From contig NZ_WSEL01000003.1 in the NCBI RefSeq assembly GCF_009758015.1, positions 186,001 through 250,000 of the forward strand: a stretch of DNA of 64,000 nt. Reading direction: 5' to 3'. The DNA is from Ramlibacter pinisoli (GTDB lineage Bacteria > Pseudomonadota > Gammaproteobacteria > Burkholderiales > Burkholderiaceae_C). Numbering within the stretch: the stretch's first letter is position 1; the number at the start of each line of letters is the position of its first letter. The translations under genes were made by a program, and so were the position numbers. The notes under the pieces were generated by a model, which was given only the letters and a program-made list of their open reading frames with translations, searched no databases and was not told where the DNA came from. Positions 41,926-51,184 of this stretch are shown here, one piece after another.

Positions 41926-41949
41926 CGAAGCCCGCGCGAGCGGGCTTCG
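41926..41949. terminator. Hairpin between the small protein gene and phaB
   Basis: The arms CGAAGCCCGC and GCGGGCTTCG pair perfectly over 10 bp around a GCGA tetraloop. The element lies between two convergent genes (stops at 41905 and 41993) and can act in both directions. No clear U-tract follows. Confidence 0.7.
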
Positions 41950-41992
41950 AAGCATTCGGCCGGGGTGCGGAAGCCGAGGCCTCCGCGCCGTT

Positions 41993-42730
41993 TCAGCCCA
42001 TGTGCAGGCCGCCGTTGACCGAGAAGTCGGCGCCGGTCGAGTAGCCCCCGTCCTCGGACGCCAGCCAGGCGATGATGGAGGCGATCTCCTCGGGCTGGCC
42101 CAGCCGCTTGACCGGGATGGTGGAGACGATCTTGTCGAGGACATCCTGGCGGATCGCCTTGACCATGTCGGTGCCGATGTAGCCCGGGCTCACGGTGTTG
42201 ACCGTGACGCCCTTGCCCGCCAGCTCCTGCGCCAGGGCCATCGTGAACCCGTGCATGCCCGCCTTGGCGGCCGAGTAGTTGGTCTGCCCGGCCTGCCCCT
42301 TCTCGCCGTTGACGGACGAGATGTTGACGATGCGGCCCCAGCCCCGCTCGACCATGTCGCCGACCACCTGCTTGGTGACGTTGAACATGGAGTTGAGGTT
42401 GGTCTCGATCACTGCGTCCCAGTCTTCCCGGGTCATCTTCAGGAACATGCGGTCGCGCGTGATGCCCGCATTGTTGACCAGCACGTCGATGGGCCCGTGG
42501 TCGGCCTTCGCCTTGGTGAACGCTTCGACGGTGGAGCTCCAGTCGCCGACGTTGCCGACCGACGCGTAGAACGTGTAGCCCTTGGCCTTCTGTTCATCGA
42601 GCCACTTCGCGTAGTCGCGCGTCGGGCCGCAACCCGCGATGACCGTGAAGCCTTCCTTGTGCATGCGCTGGCAGATGGCGGTGCCGATGCCACCCATGCC
42701 GCCCGTGACGTAAGCCACCTTTTGTCCCAT
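41993..42730 (-). CDS. phaB: Acetoacetyl-CoA reductase
   Basis: This 245-residue NADPH-dependent short-chain dehydrogenase reduces acetoacetyl-CoA to (R)-3-hydroxybutyryl-CoA for PHA synthesis. The cofactor motif is YVTGGMGGIGTAIC. NNAGITRD, the catalytic serine in NISSVNGEKGQ, and Y-x3-K in TNYSAAKAGM are present. Length and sequence match PhaB closely. The ATG has AAGGAG upstream. It is the last gene of the phaC-phaA-phaB operon, 76 bp after phaA. Confidence 0.95.
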   Translation of the reverse strand: MGQKVAYVTGGMGGIGTAICQRMHKEGFTVIAGCGPTRDYAKWLDEQKAKGYTFYASVGNVGDWSSTVEAFTKAKADHGPIDVLVNNAGITRDRMFLKMTREDWDAVIETNLNSMFNVTKQVVGDMVERGWGRIVNISSVNGEKGQAGQTNYSAAKAGMHGFTMALAQELAGKGVTVNTVSPGYIGTDMVKAIRQDVLDKIVSTIPVKRLGQPEEIASIIAWLASEDGGYSTGADFSVNGGLHMG

Positions 42731-42806
42731 CGTGTTCTCCTTGCAAGTTGCGTCAAACCGACTTCGGCCCGACCGGGTGGCCCGGGTCGAAATTCACTCT
42801 ATCCAC

Positions 42807-43988
<1,182 letters not shown>

Positions 43989-44073
43989 GGGAACTCCTTT
44001 GATGGGCTGAAGCTGTGAGCGAAGGGAAATCGGCTGTGCAGCACGGGGCATGCCCGGACCGCCGGAGGGTGGA

Positions 44074-45768
44074 TCAGGCCTTGGCCTTGACGTAACGGCC
44101 GGGCGCCGGCTCGATGGGCTGGTAGGCGGTGCCCTTGCCGTAGCGCTTGGGCGCGGGGACCTGCTTGCCCGCCAGCGGCTTGAGCCAGCCGGACCAGTCG
44201 GACCACCAGCTGCCCGGGTGCTCGGTCGCTCCCGCCAGCCAGTCGGCATGCACGTCGGGCAGCTTGTCGTTGGTCCAGTACGAGCGCTTCTTCTTGGCCG
44301 GGGGGTTGATCACGCCGGCGATGTGGCCGGACGCGCCCATGACGAAGCGCTTCTTGCCGGGCAGGTGGTTGACGCTGGCGTAGGCCGAACCGATGGGCAC
44401 GATGTGGTCCTCGCGCGAGCCGTAGACGTAGACCGGCATGTCGAGCTTGCCCAGGTCGATCTTCTCGCCGCAGACCGTCACCTTGCCGGGCTTGGTGAGG
44501 TTGTTCTCGAGGTAGGTGTTGCGCAGGTACCAGGCGTACATCGGCCCCGGCAGGTTGGTCGAGTCGCTGTTCCAGTACAGCAGGTCGAAGGCCGGCGGCG
44601 TCTCGCCCTTGAGGTAGTTGCCCACCACGTAGTTCCACACCAGGTCGTTGGGGCGCAGGAAGCTGAAGGTGGACGCGAGTTCCTGGCCCTTGAGCAGGCC
44701 GCGCTGGCCCATCTGGAGCTCGCGGTACTGGACGAAATGCTCGTCGATGAACAGGTCGAGGACGCCGGTCTCGGTGAAGTCGAGGAGCGTGGTGAGGAAG
44801 GTGGCGGAGGCCACCGGCTTCTCGCCGCGCGCGGCCAGCACCGCCAGCGCCGTGCCCAGCAGCGTGCCACCGACGCAGAACCCCAGCGCATTGATCTGCT
44901 TGCTGCCGGCGATCTCGCGCACGACGCGAATGGCCTCGACGGGGCCCTCGCCCACGTAGTCGTCCCAGCCCTTGTCCTGCAGCGTCTGGTCGGGGTTGCG
45001 CCAGCTCACGACGAAGGTGCGGTGGCCCTGGTCGACCAGGTACTTCACCAGCGAATTCTCCGGCTGCAGGTCGAGGATGTAGAACTTGTTGATGCAGGGC
45101 GGCACGACCAGGTACGGCCGTTCGTACACCTTGGCAGTGCTCGGCTTGTACTCGATGAGCTGCATGAGCTCGTTCTCGAACACGACGGCGCCCTCGGTCG
45201 TGGCGACGTTGCGGCCGACCTCGAACTGGCTCTCGTCGGTCATCGAGACGTAGCCCTGCTGCAGGTCGTTCAGCAGGTTCTGGATGCCCTTGGCGATGCT
45301 TTCGCCGCGCGTCTCGATGGCCTTCCTCTGCGCTTCCGCGTTCAGTGCCAGGAAGTTGCTAGGAGCGGATGCCGCCATCCACTGCTCGACCGCGAAGCGC
45401 AGCCTGGCCTTGGTCTTGGGGTCGGTGTCGGTCGCCTCGACCAGGCCCAGCAGCGTGCGGCCGTTGAGCAGGTACGTCGCCGCCGAGAACGCGGCAACGG
45501 GATTGCTGCCCCAGTCGGGCGACGCGAAGCGCTTGTCGCCACTGGCGACACCGGCGAGCCCGTGGTTCCACAGCTCGGCCGCCTCCTTCAGGTAGGCCTG
45601 CTGCAGGGCAGCCAGCTTGTCGGGCGAGAAAGAGAGGTGGGGAATGGAATGGCCGTTGGCACTCGCGGTACCGGCCTTGCTGATGGCCTGCATCGCCTTG
45701 CTCCAGCCGTCGCCTAGGGCTTGCTGGAACTGCTGCGTGGCGGCGGCCCAGCCTGGGTCAGAATGCAT
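44074..45768 (-). CDS. phaC: Class I poly(3-hydroxyalkanoate) synthase
   Basis: This 564-residue synthase polymerises (R)-3-hydroxyacyl-CoA on the granule surface. The lipase-like box GFCVGG holds the nucleophile C298. The aspartate of SREDHIVP and the histidine of GASGHIAGV complete the triad. N- and C-terminal regions (LLNGRTLLGLVEA, GSWWSDWSGWLK) are of class I type, so no PhaE or PhaR subunit is needed. AGGAG precedes the ATG. It is first in the pha operon, with a PhaR-like palindrome upstream. Confidence 0.95.
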   Translation of the reverse strand: MHSDPGWAAATQQFQQALGDGWSKAMQAISKAGTASANGHSIPHLSFSPDKLAALQQAYLKEAAELWNHGLAGVASGDKRFASPDWGSNPVAAFSAATYLLNGRTLLGLVEATDTDPKTKARLRFAVEQWMAASAPSNFLALNAEAQRKAIETRGESIAKGIQNLLNDLQQGYVSMTDESQFEVGRNVATTEGAVVFENELMQLIEYKPSTAKVYERPYLVVPPCINKFYILDLQPENSLVKYLVDQGHRTFVVSWRNPDQTLQDKGWDDYVGEGPVEAIRVVREIAGSKQINALGFCVGGTLLGTALAVLAARGEKPVASATFLTTLLDFTETGVLDLFIDEHFVQYRELQMGQRGLLKGQELASTFSFLRPNDLVWNYVVGNYLKGETPPAFDLLYWNSDSTNLPGPMYAWYLRNTYLENNLTKPGKVTVCGEKIDLGKLDMPVYVYGSREDHIVPIGSAYASVNHLPGKKRFVMGASGHIAGVINPPAKKKRSYWTNDKLPDVHADWLAGATEHPGSWWSDWSGWLKPLAGKQVPAPKRYGKGTAYQPIEPAPGRYVKAKA

Positions 45769-45824
45769 CGCTTGTCTCCTGATGTTCTGTCTTATTGGGG
45801 TGAACCCTGAGTATCACATCATCC

Positions 45825-45841
45825 ATGTTGCACTGCAACAT
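45825..45841. promoter_or_regulatory. 17-bp perfect palindrome, probable PhaR operator upstream of phaC
   Basis: ATGTTGCACTGCAACAT is a perfect palindrome with 8-bp arms around a central C. Its TTGCA/TGCAA core matches sites bound by PhaR, the polymer-sensing repressor of PHA genes. It lies 56 bp upstream of the phaC ATG and 18 bp upstream of the divergent small membrane protein start. Confidence 0.75.
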
Positions 45842-45859
45842 TTTTCGCCGCACCACCCC

Positions 45860-46147
45860 GTGTACCTGATCGCCATCGGCTGGCTCTACGTCGTGCTGAT
45901 GATGTCCGTGGCCGAAGCCACGAACACCACCGGCACGGTGCTGGGCGCCATCTTCACGTTTCTCCTGTACGGACTCGGGCCCGTTGCTCTCCTGATGTAC
46001 ATCATGGGCACCCCGGCGCGCAAGCGGGCAATCCGCTTACGCGAGGAAGCCGAAAGGCGCGAGCAGGTCGCGCCTGGCTCAGCCCAGCCAGACGGCGGCA
46101 GCGAAGCGTCCGCTGACGCGGTCGCGCCGGTGCGAAAAGAACCGTGA
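45860..46147 (+). CDS. Small inner-membrane protein, about 95 residues
   Basis: This short membrane protein has two hydrophobic stretches (YLIAIGWLYVVLMMSVAEAT and TVLGAIFTFLLYGLGPVALL). A basic, then proline/alanine-rich cytoplasmic-like tail follows (RKRAIRLREEAERR). The start is taken as GTG at 45860, because the conserved-looking part begins with YLIAIGWLY; upstream in-frame sequence runs through the phaC promoter. Its last 69 nt overlap the 3' end of pgeF on the other strand. Similar small proteins accompany pgeF or pha genes in relatives, but the function is unknown. Confidence 0.65.
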   Translation: MYLIAIGWLYVVLMMSVAEATNTTGTVLGAIFTFLLYGLGPVALLMYIMGTPARKRAIRLREEAERREQVAPGSAQPDGGSEASADAVAPVRKEP

Positions 46148-46870
46148 GGGATTGCTGACGGTGCACCAGGCCGGCGTGCCGTCATTGCCGTGGACGGCAC
46201 GCAGGCCCAGCGCGCGCAAACGGTCTCGCGCCAGGCCCTGCAGGTTGGCCAGCCACTTGCCCGGCGAGGAAGCAGTGAACCGGCGCGCGGCATCGCTCGC
46301 TGTCGACTCGAACGCCGTCTTCACCTCGTCGCCCACTTCGAACGCGCTCGGGCCGATGCAGGGGCCGAGCCACACGAGGGTGCGGGCGGCGGCATCCTCC
46401 GGCGAGGACGCGACCTGTGGCCAGTACGCGCGCCACAGCGCCTCCAGCACGCCCTGCCCCTGGGTGCCGGCCAGGCCACGCCAGCCTGCGTGCGCCGCCG
46501 CGACGCAGCGTCCCTGCGTGTCCGCCAGCAGGACCGGCAGGCAGTCGGCCACCATGATCGTGCACGCCATCTGGCGCTCGGTGGTCCAGCAGGCGTCGGC
46601 GACGGTGCCGTCGACGCTGTGCGCAGCGAGGCGAGCAACGTCACTCCCGTGCACCTGCTTCAGGAACACCGGACGCGCACCAAGGGCGCGCGCATAGCGC
46701 TGGCGGTTCTCGGCGACGGCCTGCGCGTCGTCGCCCACGTGATCGCCCAGGTTCAGGCTCGCATAGGAGTCGACTGACACCCCGCCCTCGCGCACCGAGC
46801 ACGCCGCGTGCACGCCGGCCGGCATCGGCCAATCGGGCACCAGCCAGTCGCAGGGCAATGCCGTGGTCAA
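46079..46870 (-). CDS. pgeF: PgeF/YfiH-family protein (laccase-domain, peptidoglycan-editing/purine nucleoside enzyme)
   Basis: This 263-residue DUF152 protein has the zinc-binding set for the family: the histidine in KQVHGSDVARL, the cysteine in VADCLPVLLAD and the histidine in AAAHAGWRGLAGT. Relatives edit peptidoglycan precursors in E. coli and show purine nucleoside phosphorylase or laccase activity elsewhere. No ATG fits; the start is taken as TTG at 46870, whose TTGA overlaps the stop of the upstream isomerase gene and places the N-terminus at the family's usual position. The last codons overlap the convergent membrane-protein gene. Confidence 0.87.
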   Translation of the reverse strand: MTTALPCDWLVPDWPMPAGVHAACSVREGGVSVDSYASLNLGDHVGDDAQAVAENRQRYARALGARPVFLKQVHGSDVARLAAHSVDGTVADACWTTERQMACTIMVADCLPVLLADTQGRCVAAAHAGWRGLAGTQGQGVLEALWRAYWPQVASSPEDAAARTLVWLGPCIGPSAFEVGDEVKTAFESTASDAARRFTASSPGKWLANLQGLARDRLRALGLRAVHGNDGTPAWCTVSNPSRFFSHRRDRVSGRFAAAVWLG

Positions 46871-47508
46871 GCTTCGTTGTCCGGGCAGGCGGACGGCTGC
46901 GCCTTCTGGAACGCGGGCAGCCGCATGCAGGCCTCGAAGGCGGCCATGGTGCGATCGAGTCCCGAGAAGTCGACGCCGAAGCGCTGCCCGTTGAAGATCT
47001 GGGGCACCAGGCAGCAATCGGCCAGCGTGGGCGCCTCGCCATGGCTGTAGGTGCCGCGCGGCAGCTGCGCCAGCTCGCGCTCGTAGGCCAGGAGCCCGTC
47101 GCGCACCCAGTGCCGGTACCAGGTGTTCTTGGCTTCCTCGGCCACCTTCATCTCACGCACCAGGTACTTGAGCACGCGCAGGTTGTTGAGCGGATGGATC
47201 TCGCACGAGACCAGCTGCGCCAGGGCCCGGACCCGGGCCCGGCCGAGTGCATCGGCCGGCAGCAAGGGTGGCTGCGGATGCGTCTCGTCGAGGTATTCGA
47301 TGATGGCCATCGACTGCCCCAGCCGCTCGCCGCCGTCGGTCTCCAGGGTCGGCACCAGGCCGGTCGGGGAGACGGCGGCGTAGGCCGGCTGCTTGTGGTC
47401 GCCGCGCACCAGGTGCACCGGGAGGTACTCGTACGACAGTCCCTTGAGTTCCAGCGCGATGCGCACGCGGAACGAGGCAGAGGACCGGAAGTAGTTGTGC
47501 AGCTTCAT
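46867..47508 (-). CDS. Zeta-class GST-type isomerase (maleylacetoacetate/maleylpyruvate isomerase)
   Basis: This 213-residue protein has a thioredoxin-like N-domain with the zeta-class motif FRSSASFRVRIALELKG, close to the SSCSWRVRIAL of maleylacetoacetate isomerases. The helical C-domain has EIHPLNNLRVLKYL and APTLADCCLVPQIFN. Glutathione-dependent cis-trans isomerisation of maleylacetoacetate or maleylpyruvate is expected. The gentisate operon 5 kb away lacks a maleylpyruvate isomerase, so this enzyme may serve it. ATG at 47508 was chosen over 47532. It lies 30 bp after GntR and is coupled to pgeF. Confidence 0.88.
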   Translation of the reverse strand: MKLHNYFRSSASFRVRIALELKGLSYEYLPVHLVRGDHKQPAYAAVSPTGLVPTLETDGGERLGQSMAIIEYLDETHPQPPLLPADALGRARVRALAQLVSCEIHPLNNLRVLKYLVREMKVAEEAKNTWYRHWVRDGLLAYERELAQLPRGTYSHGEAPTLADCCLVPQIFNGQRFGVDFSGLDRTMAAFEACMRLPAFQKAQPSACPDNEA

Positions 47509-47538
47509 GCGGCGAGCATAAACCGCAGCCACGGCGGA

Positions 47539-48261
47539 TCAACCGCCGACCACGAGCCGGATCGCGGGCATCAGCTGTTCGGTTTCGGCGCGCCGCTCCA
47601 GGGCCAGCCGCATGTTCACCTGCGCGACCTCGGTGTGCTCGATGGCCAGCGCCTGGGCCCGTGCACCCTCCCCGCGGCACATGGCATCGACCAGCATGTG
47701 GTGCTGGCGATGCGCGTAGCGCATCCAGTCGCGGTCCTGCTCGGCGGTGGACATCATCGGCAGCATGGCCGAGGCCGGCGCGAACGGCAGCGCATTGTTG
47801 AGGGCGACGGCGCGCTGCAGGGCCCGGTTGCCGCTGGCGTCCAGGACCAGGGCGTGGAACCGGTCGTTCATGGCTGCGTAGCCGGCATAGGCGGCGATGT
47901 CCAGCGTCGGCGGCGCCAGCAGCCGATCGCCCTCGGCCAGGCAGGCTTCCAGCCCGTGCTGCAACTGGCGTGGCACGCCGTGCTCGGCCACCAGCCGCGC
48001 CGCCATGCCCTCGAGGTGGCCGCGCACCGCAATGGCATCGGCGATCTCGCGCGGCGTGAACTGGCGCACCAGGTACTTGCCGGTCTCGCTGACGTCGATC
48101 AGCCCTTCCTGCTCGAGCGTCACCAGTGCCGCGCGCACGGGTGTGCGTGACGCACCGAGCCGTTCGGCCAGTTGCTGCTCGGCCAGGTGCTGGCCGGGCG
48201 CGAACTCGCCGCGCAGGATCAGGTCCCGAAGCTGCATCAGCACCGACTCTTGCAGGTTCAT
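47539..48261 (-). CDS. GntR-family (FCD domain) transcriptional regulator
   Basis: This 240-residue FadR-type regulator has the winged helix-turn-helix at residues 5-70 (LMQLRDLILRGEFAPGQHLA, LGASRTPVRAALVTLEQEGL). An FCD effector domain follows, with MNDRFHALVLDASGN and the histidine-rich YAHRQHHMLVDAM expected to bind a metal and carboxylate. It is divergent from the Rieske oxygenase/glutamine-synthetase/ferredoxin operon, with 54 bp between start codons that contain small perfect palindromes. It is the obvious regulator of that operon. Confidence 0.9.
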   Translation of the reverse strand: MNLQESVLMQLRDLILRGEFAPGQHLAEQQLAERLGASRTPVRAALVTLEQEGLIDVSETGKYLVRQFTPREIADAIAVRGHLEGMAARLVAEHGVPRQLQHGLEACLAEGDRLLAPPTLDIAAYAGYAAMNDRFHALVLDASGNRALQRAVALNNALPFAPASAMLPMMSTAEQDRDWMRYAHRQHHMLVDAMCRGEGARAQALAIEHTEVAQVNMRLALERRAETEQLMPAIRLVVGG

Positions 48262-48290
48262 GGCACCGACTGTACACTGAATCGCAATTT

Positions 48291-48300
48291 CGGTATACCG
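48291..48300. promoter_or_regulatory. Palindromic GntR-type operator CGGTATACCG
   Basis: CGGTATACCG is a perfect 10-bp palindrome 15 bp upstream of the Rieske oxygenase ATG, and TGTACA at 48271-48276 is a second, shorter one. GTATAC-centred sites are typical of FCD-type GntR regulators, and the gene for one starts only 30 bp away on the other strand. Confidence 0.65.
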
Positions 48301-48315
48301 TTTCAAGGAGCGCGG

Positions 48316-49704
48316 ATGAAGGCCGACCAGAACGAACTGCTCACCCGCATCGGGCCGGGCACCGCCTGTGGCGCAGTGCTGCGCCAGTACTGGCAACCCG
48401 TGGCCCTGGTCGACGAGTTCGATCCGCGGCTGGACCCACGCATGGGCCAGCGGCCCGTCAAGGCCGTCCGCGTGCTGGGCCAGGACCTCGTGCTGTTCCG
48501 TGACGCCCAGGGCCAATGGGGCCTGATCGACCGCGACTGCCCGCACCGCGGCGCCGACCTGTCGTTCGGCCGGCACGAGGGCGACGGCCTGCGCTGCCCC
48601 TTCCACGGCTGGAAATTCGCTGCCGACGGCCGGTGCCTCGAGACGCCGGCCGAGCCGGCCGGCAGCAAGCTGTGCGAGCGGGTGCGGCAACGCAGCTATC
48701 CCGTGCTGGAGCGCAGCGGCATCCTGTTCGGCTGGTTCGGCGAACCGGGCAGCACGCCGCCGCCCTTCCCCGCCTTCGACTGCTTCCAGGCCCCCGCCAC
48801 CCACAGCTTCGCGTTCAAGGGGCTGTGGCAGTGCAACTGGCTGCAGGCCTTCGAGGTCGGCATCGACCCGGCGCACCCCTCGTTCCTGCACCGGTTCCTG
48901 AACGACGCCTCCCTCGACGCCGTGGGCGACAACGCCGCCGGCCGGCAATTCCGCAGTGCCAGCGCCGGCCAGGCCGCAGGCGGCGAGCGCTGGCCGATGA
49001 CGCGCATCATGCGGGAGTTCCACCAGCCGGAGATCAGCTTCGAGCCGCGTCCCTGGGGCCTGCAGCTCACGGCCTTGCGGCCGATGACCGACGAGCTCAC
49101 GCACGTGCGGGTCACGCATGCCATCTTCCCGCACACCTTCGTCATCCCGCTGTCGGAGACGCTCACCATCACGCAGCTGCACGTGCCGGTGGACGACACG
49201 CGCACCTACTGGTATTCGGTGTTCACGAGTTTCGCGGGCCCGGTCGACCAGGAGGCGATGCGCAACCAGCGGCTGCAGTTCATCTCCCTGCCCGACTACG
49301 TGCCCAAGTCCGGCCGCCACAACAACTGGGGCTTCAATGCCGACGAGCAGCGCTCGACCACCTATCTCGGCATGGGCGAGGACGACATCAACGTGCACGA
49401 CCAGTGGGCGGTGGAAAGCATGGGCGCGATCCAGGACCGCACCCGCGAGCACCTGGGCACCAGCGACAAGGTGATCATGGCCAACCGGCGGATGCTGCTC
49501 AAGGCGATCGAGAGCGTCCAGGCAGGCGGCGCGGCGCCCGGCGTGGCCGACGCCACCCTGGCCGCGCAGATGCAGGGCCCCGACACGGTCGACGGCATCG
49601 CACCGGCCGGCGAGTGGCCCACCTGGTGGCGCGAGCGCGTGCAGGCCAAGCGCGATGGCGCACCCTGGATCGCCCAGGCGCCGACAGCCGTCCAGCCCGC
49701 ATGA
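48316..49704 (+). CDS. Rieske non-heme iron oxygenase, phthalate-dioxygenase type
   Basis: This 462-residue oxygenase alpha subunit binds a Rieske cluster through C75, H77, C94 and H97 (CPHRGADL, CPFHGWKF). Its mononuclear iron site is D184, H187 and H192 (DPAHPSFLH). The layout is that of the phthalate/vanillate (alpha-only) group, which hydroxylate or demethylate aromatic and N-methyl compounds. AAGGAG precedes the ATG. It overlaps the glutamine-synthetase-like gene by 4 nt and shares an operon with a ferredoxin, but no reductase is present. Its substrate may be a gamma-glutamylated amine. Confidence 0.88.
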   Translation: MKADQNELLTRIGPGTACGAVLRQYWQPVALVDEFDPRLDPRMGQRPVKAVRVLGQDLVLFRDAQGQWGLIDRDCPHRGADLSFGRHEGDGLRCPFHGWKFAADGRCLETPAEPAGSKLCERVRQRSYPVLERSGILFGWFGEPGSTPPPFPAFDCFQAPATHSFAFKGLWQCNWLQAFEVGIDPAHPSFLHRFLNDASLDAVGDNAAGRQFRSASAGQAAGGERWPMTRIMREFHQPEISFEPRPWGLQLTALRPMTDELTHVRVTHAIFPHTFVIPLSETLTITQLHVPVDDTRTYWYSVFTSFAGPVDQEAMRNQRLQFISLPDYVPKSGRHNNWGFNADEQRSTTYLGMGEDDINVHDQWAVESMGAIQDRTREHLGTSDKVIMANRRMLLKAIESVQAGGAAPGVADATLAAQMQGPDTVDGIAPAGEWPTWWRERVQAKRDGAPWIAQAPTAVQPA

Positions 49705-51179
49705 CGAGCTTCGCGCAACGCTGCGGCCTGCACGATGCCGCGCGCGCCGCGGCCGTCGACCGGGTCGCGCGGCAGGTTGCCGCCTCCGGCCTGGAGCTGG
49801 TGCGGGTGGCCTGGTGCGACCTGCATGGCGTCACGCGCGGCAAGACGCTGGTGGCCGCCGGGACCCGGCGCGCGCTCGACGAGGGCGTCGGCATGGTCAG
49901 CACGCTGATGCTCAAGGACACATCCGATCGCACCGCCTTCAAGGTGTTCGAGCCCGGGGGCACCGCATCGCTGCCCGGCTTCGGCCAGGCCAACAACCTG
50001 TTGCTGCTGCCCGATCCCGACAGCTTCCGGCAATTGCCGTGGACGCCGGCGACCGGCTGGCTGCGCGCGCAGCCGTGGTTCCAGGACGGCCGGCCGGTTC
50101 CCCTCGACACGCGCCACGTGCTGCAGGACGCCCTCGCGAAGCTGGATGCCGCGGGCTACGCGATGCGCTGCGGGCTCGAGGTCGAGTTCCACATCTACCG
50201 CATCACGGACGAGGCGCCGCAGCTCGATTCCGAGCTGGCCGCCTGGCCCGGCCTGCCGCCTGCCGTGCAGCTGGTCCACCCCGGCTACAACCTGCTGGCC
50301 GAGGGCTGGTACGACCAGGCCGAGGAGCCGCTGCGGATCGTGCAGACGACCGCCCAGGCGCTGGGCCTGCCACTCGCATCGCTGGAAATCGAGCTCGGCC
50401 CGAGCCAGGTGGAGGCGGTGTTCGACGTCACCGACGCCCTGACGGCGGCCGACAACATGGTGCTGTTCCGCAGCGCGGTGCGGCAAAGCCTGCGGCGGGC
50501 CGGCTACCACGCCACCTTCATGTGCCGGCCGCCGTTTCCCAACATCATGTCCAGCGGTTGGCACCTGCACCAGTCGCTGGTCGACAAGGCCACCGGCGTG
50601 AACGCCTTCCTGCGCGAGCTTCCGGCGGACGGCAGCACGGACGCCGACGCAAGCCACACCCTGTCGGCGGTGGGTGAGCAGTACCTGGCCGGCCTGCTGG
50701 CCCACGCACGGGGGATGGCGGTGTTCTGCACGCCAACCGTCAACGGCTTCGGACGCTTCCGGCCCAACGCGTTGGCGCCGCAATCGGTGCTGTGGGGCCG
50801 CGACAACCGGGGCGCCATGCTGCGCGTCATCGGCGGCTGCGGCGACGCCGCCACGCGCATCGAGAACCGGATCGGCGAACCGGCCGCCAACCCCTACCTC
50901 TACTTCGCCTCGCAGATCCACGCCGGGCTGGACGGCATCTTGCGCGGACTCTCCGCGCCGCCGGCCACCGACGCGCCGTATGGCGAGGCGAACGCGAAGC
51001 TGCCCACCACCCTGGGCGAAGCGCTGGACGCCTTGCGCGACGATCCGGCGCTCATCGAGGGCTTCGGTGGCGCCTTCTGCGACTACTTTACCCAGGTCAA
51101 GCGGTCGGAGCTGGCAAGGCACGACCAGGCCGAGGACAAGACCGACTTCATGCGCCGCGAGTACTTCTCGCGCTTCTGA
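49701..51179 (+). CDS. Glutamine synthetase-like gamma-glutamyl ligase
   Basis: This 492-residue protein has a complete glutamine-synthetase fold: an N-terminal beta-grasp with WCDLHGVTRGKTL, then metal and substrate motifs GLEVEFHIY, SLEIELGPSQVEAVF, GWHLHQSL and RIENRIGEPAANPYLYFASQ. The sequence NGFGRFRPNALAPQSVLWGR replaces the NSYKR loop of true GlnA, as in GS-like enzymes that glutamylate amines (PuuA, aniline-degradation GS). Coupling to a Rieske oxygenase by an ATGA overlap strongly suggests it conjugates the oxygenase's substrate to glutamate. Housekeeping nitrogen assimilation is unlikely here. Confidence 0.88.
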   Translation: MTSFAQRCGLHDAARAAAVDRVARQVAASGLELVRVAWCDLHGVTRGKTLVAAGTRRALDEGVGMVSTLMLKDTSDRTAFKVFEPGGTASLPGFGQANNLLLLPDPDSFRQLPWTPATGWLRAQPWFQDGRPVPLDTRHVLQDALAKLDAAGYAMRCGLEVEFHIYRITDEAPQLDSELAAWPGLPPAVQLVHPGYNLLAEGWYDQAEEPLRIVQTTAQALGLPLASLEIELGPSQVEAVFDVTDALTAADNMVLFRSAVRQSLRRAGYHATFMCRPPFPNIMSSGWHLHQSLVDKATGVNAFLRELPADGSTDADASHTLSAVGEQYLAGLLAHARGMAVFCTPTVNGFGRFRPNALAPQSVLWGRDNRGAMLRVIGGCGDAATRIENRIGEPAANPYLYFASQIHAGLDGILRGLSAPPATDAPYGEANAKLPTTLGEALDALRDDPALIEGFGGAFCDYFTQVKRSELARHDQAEDKTDFMRREYFSRF

Positions 51180-51184
51180 CACCG

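Noticed and set aside
46867..47508. Calling the GST a dedicated gentisate-pathway maleylpyruvate isomerase (NagL)
   Set aside because: Its N-terminal motif matches maleylacetoacetate isomerases better and it is co-transcribed with pgeF rather than the gentisate genes, so the specific name is not supported.
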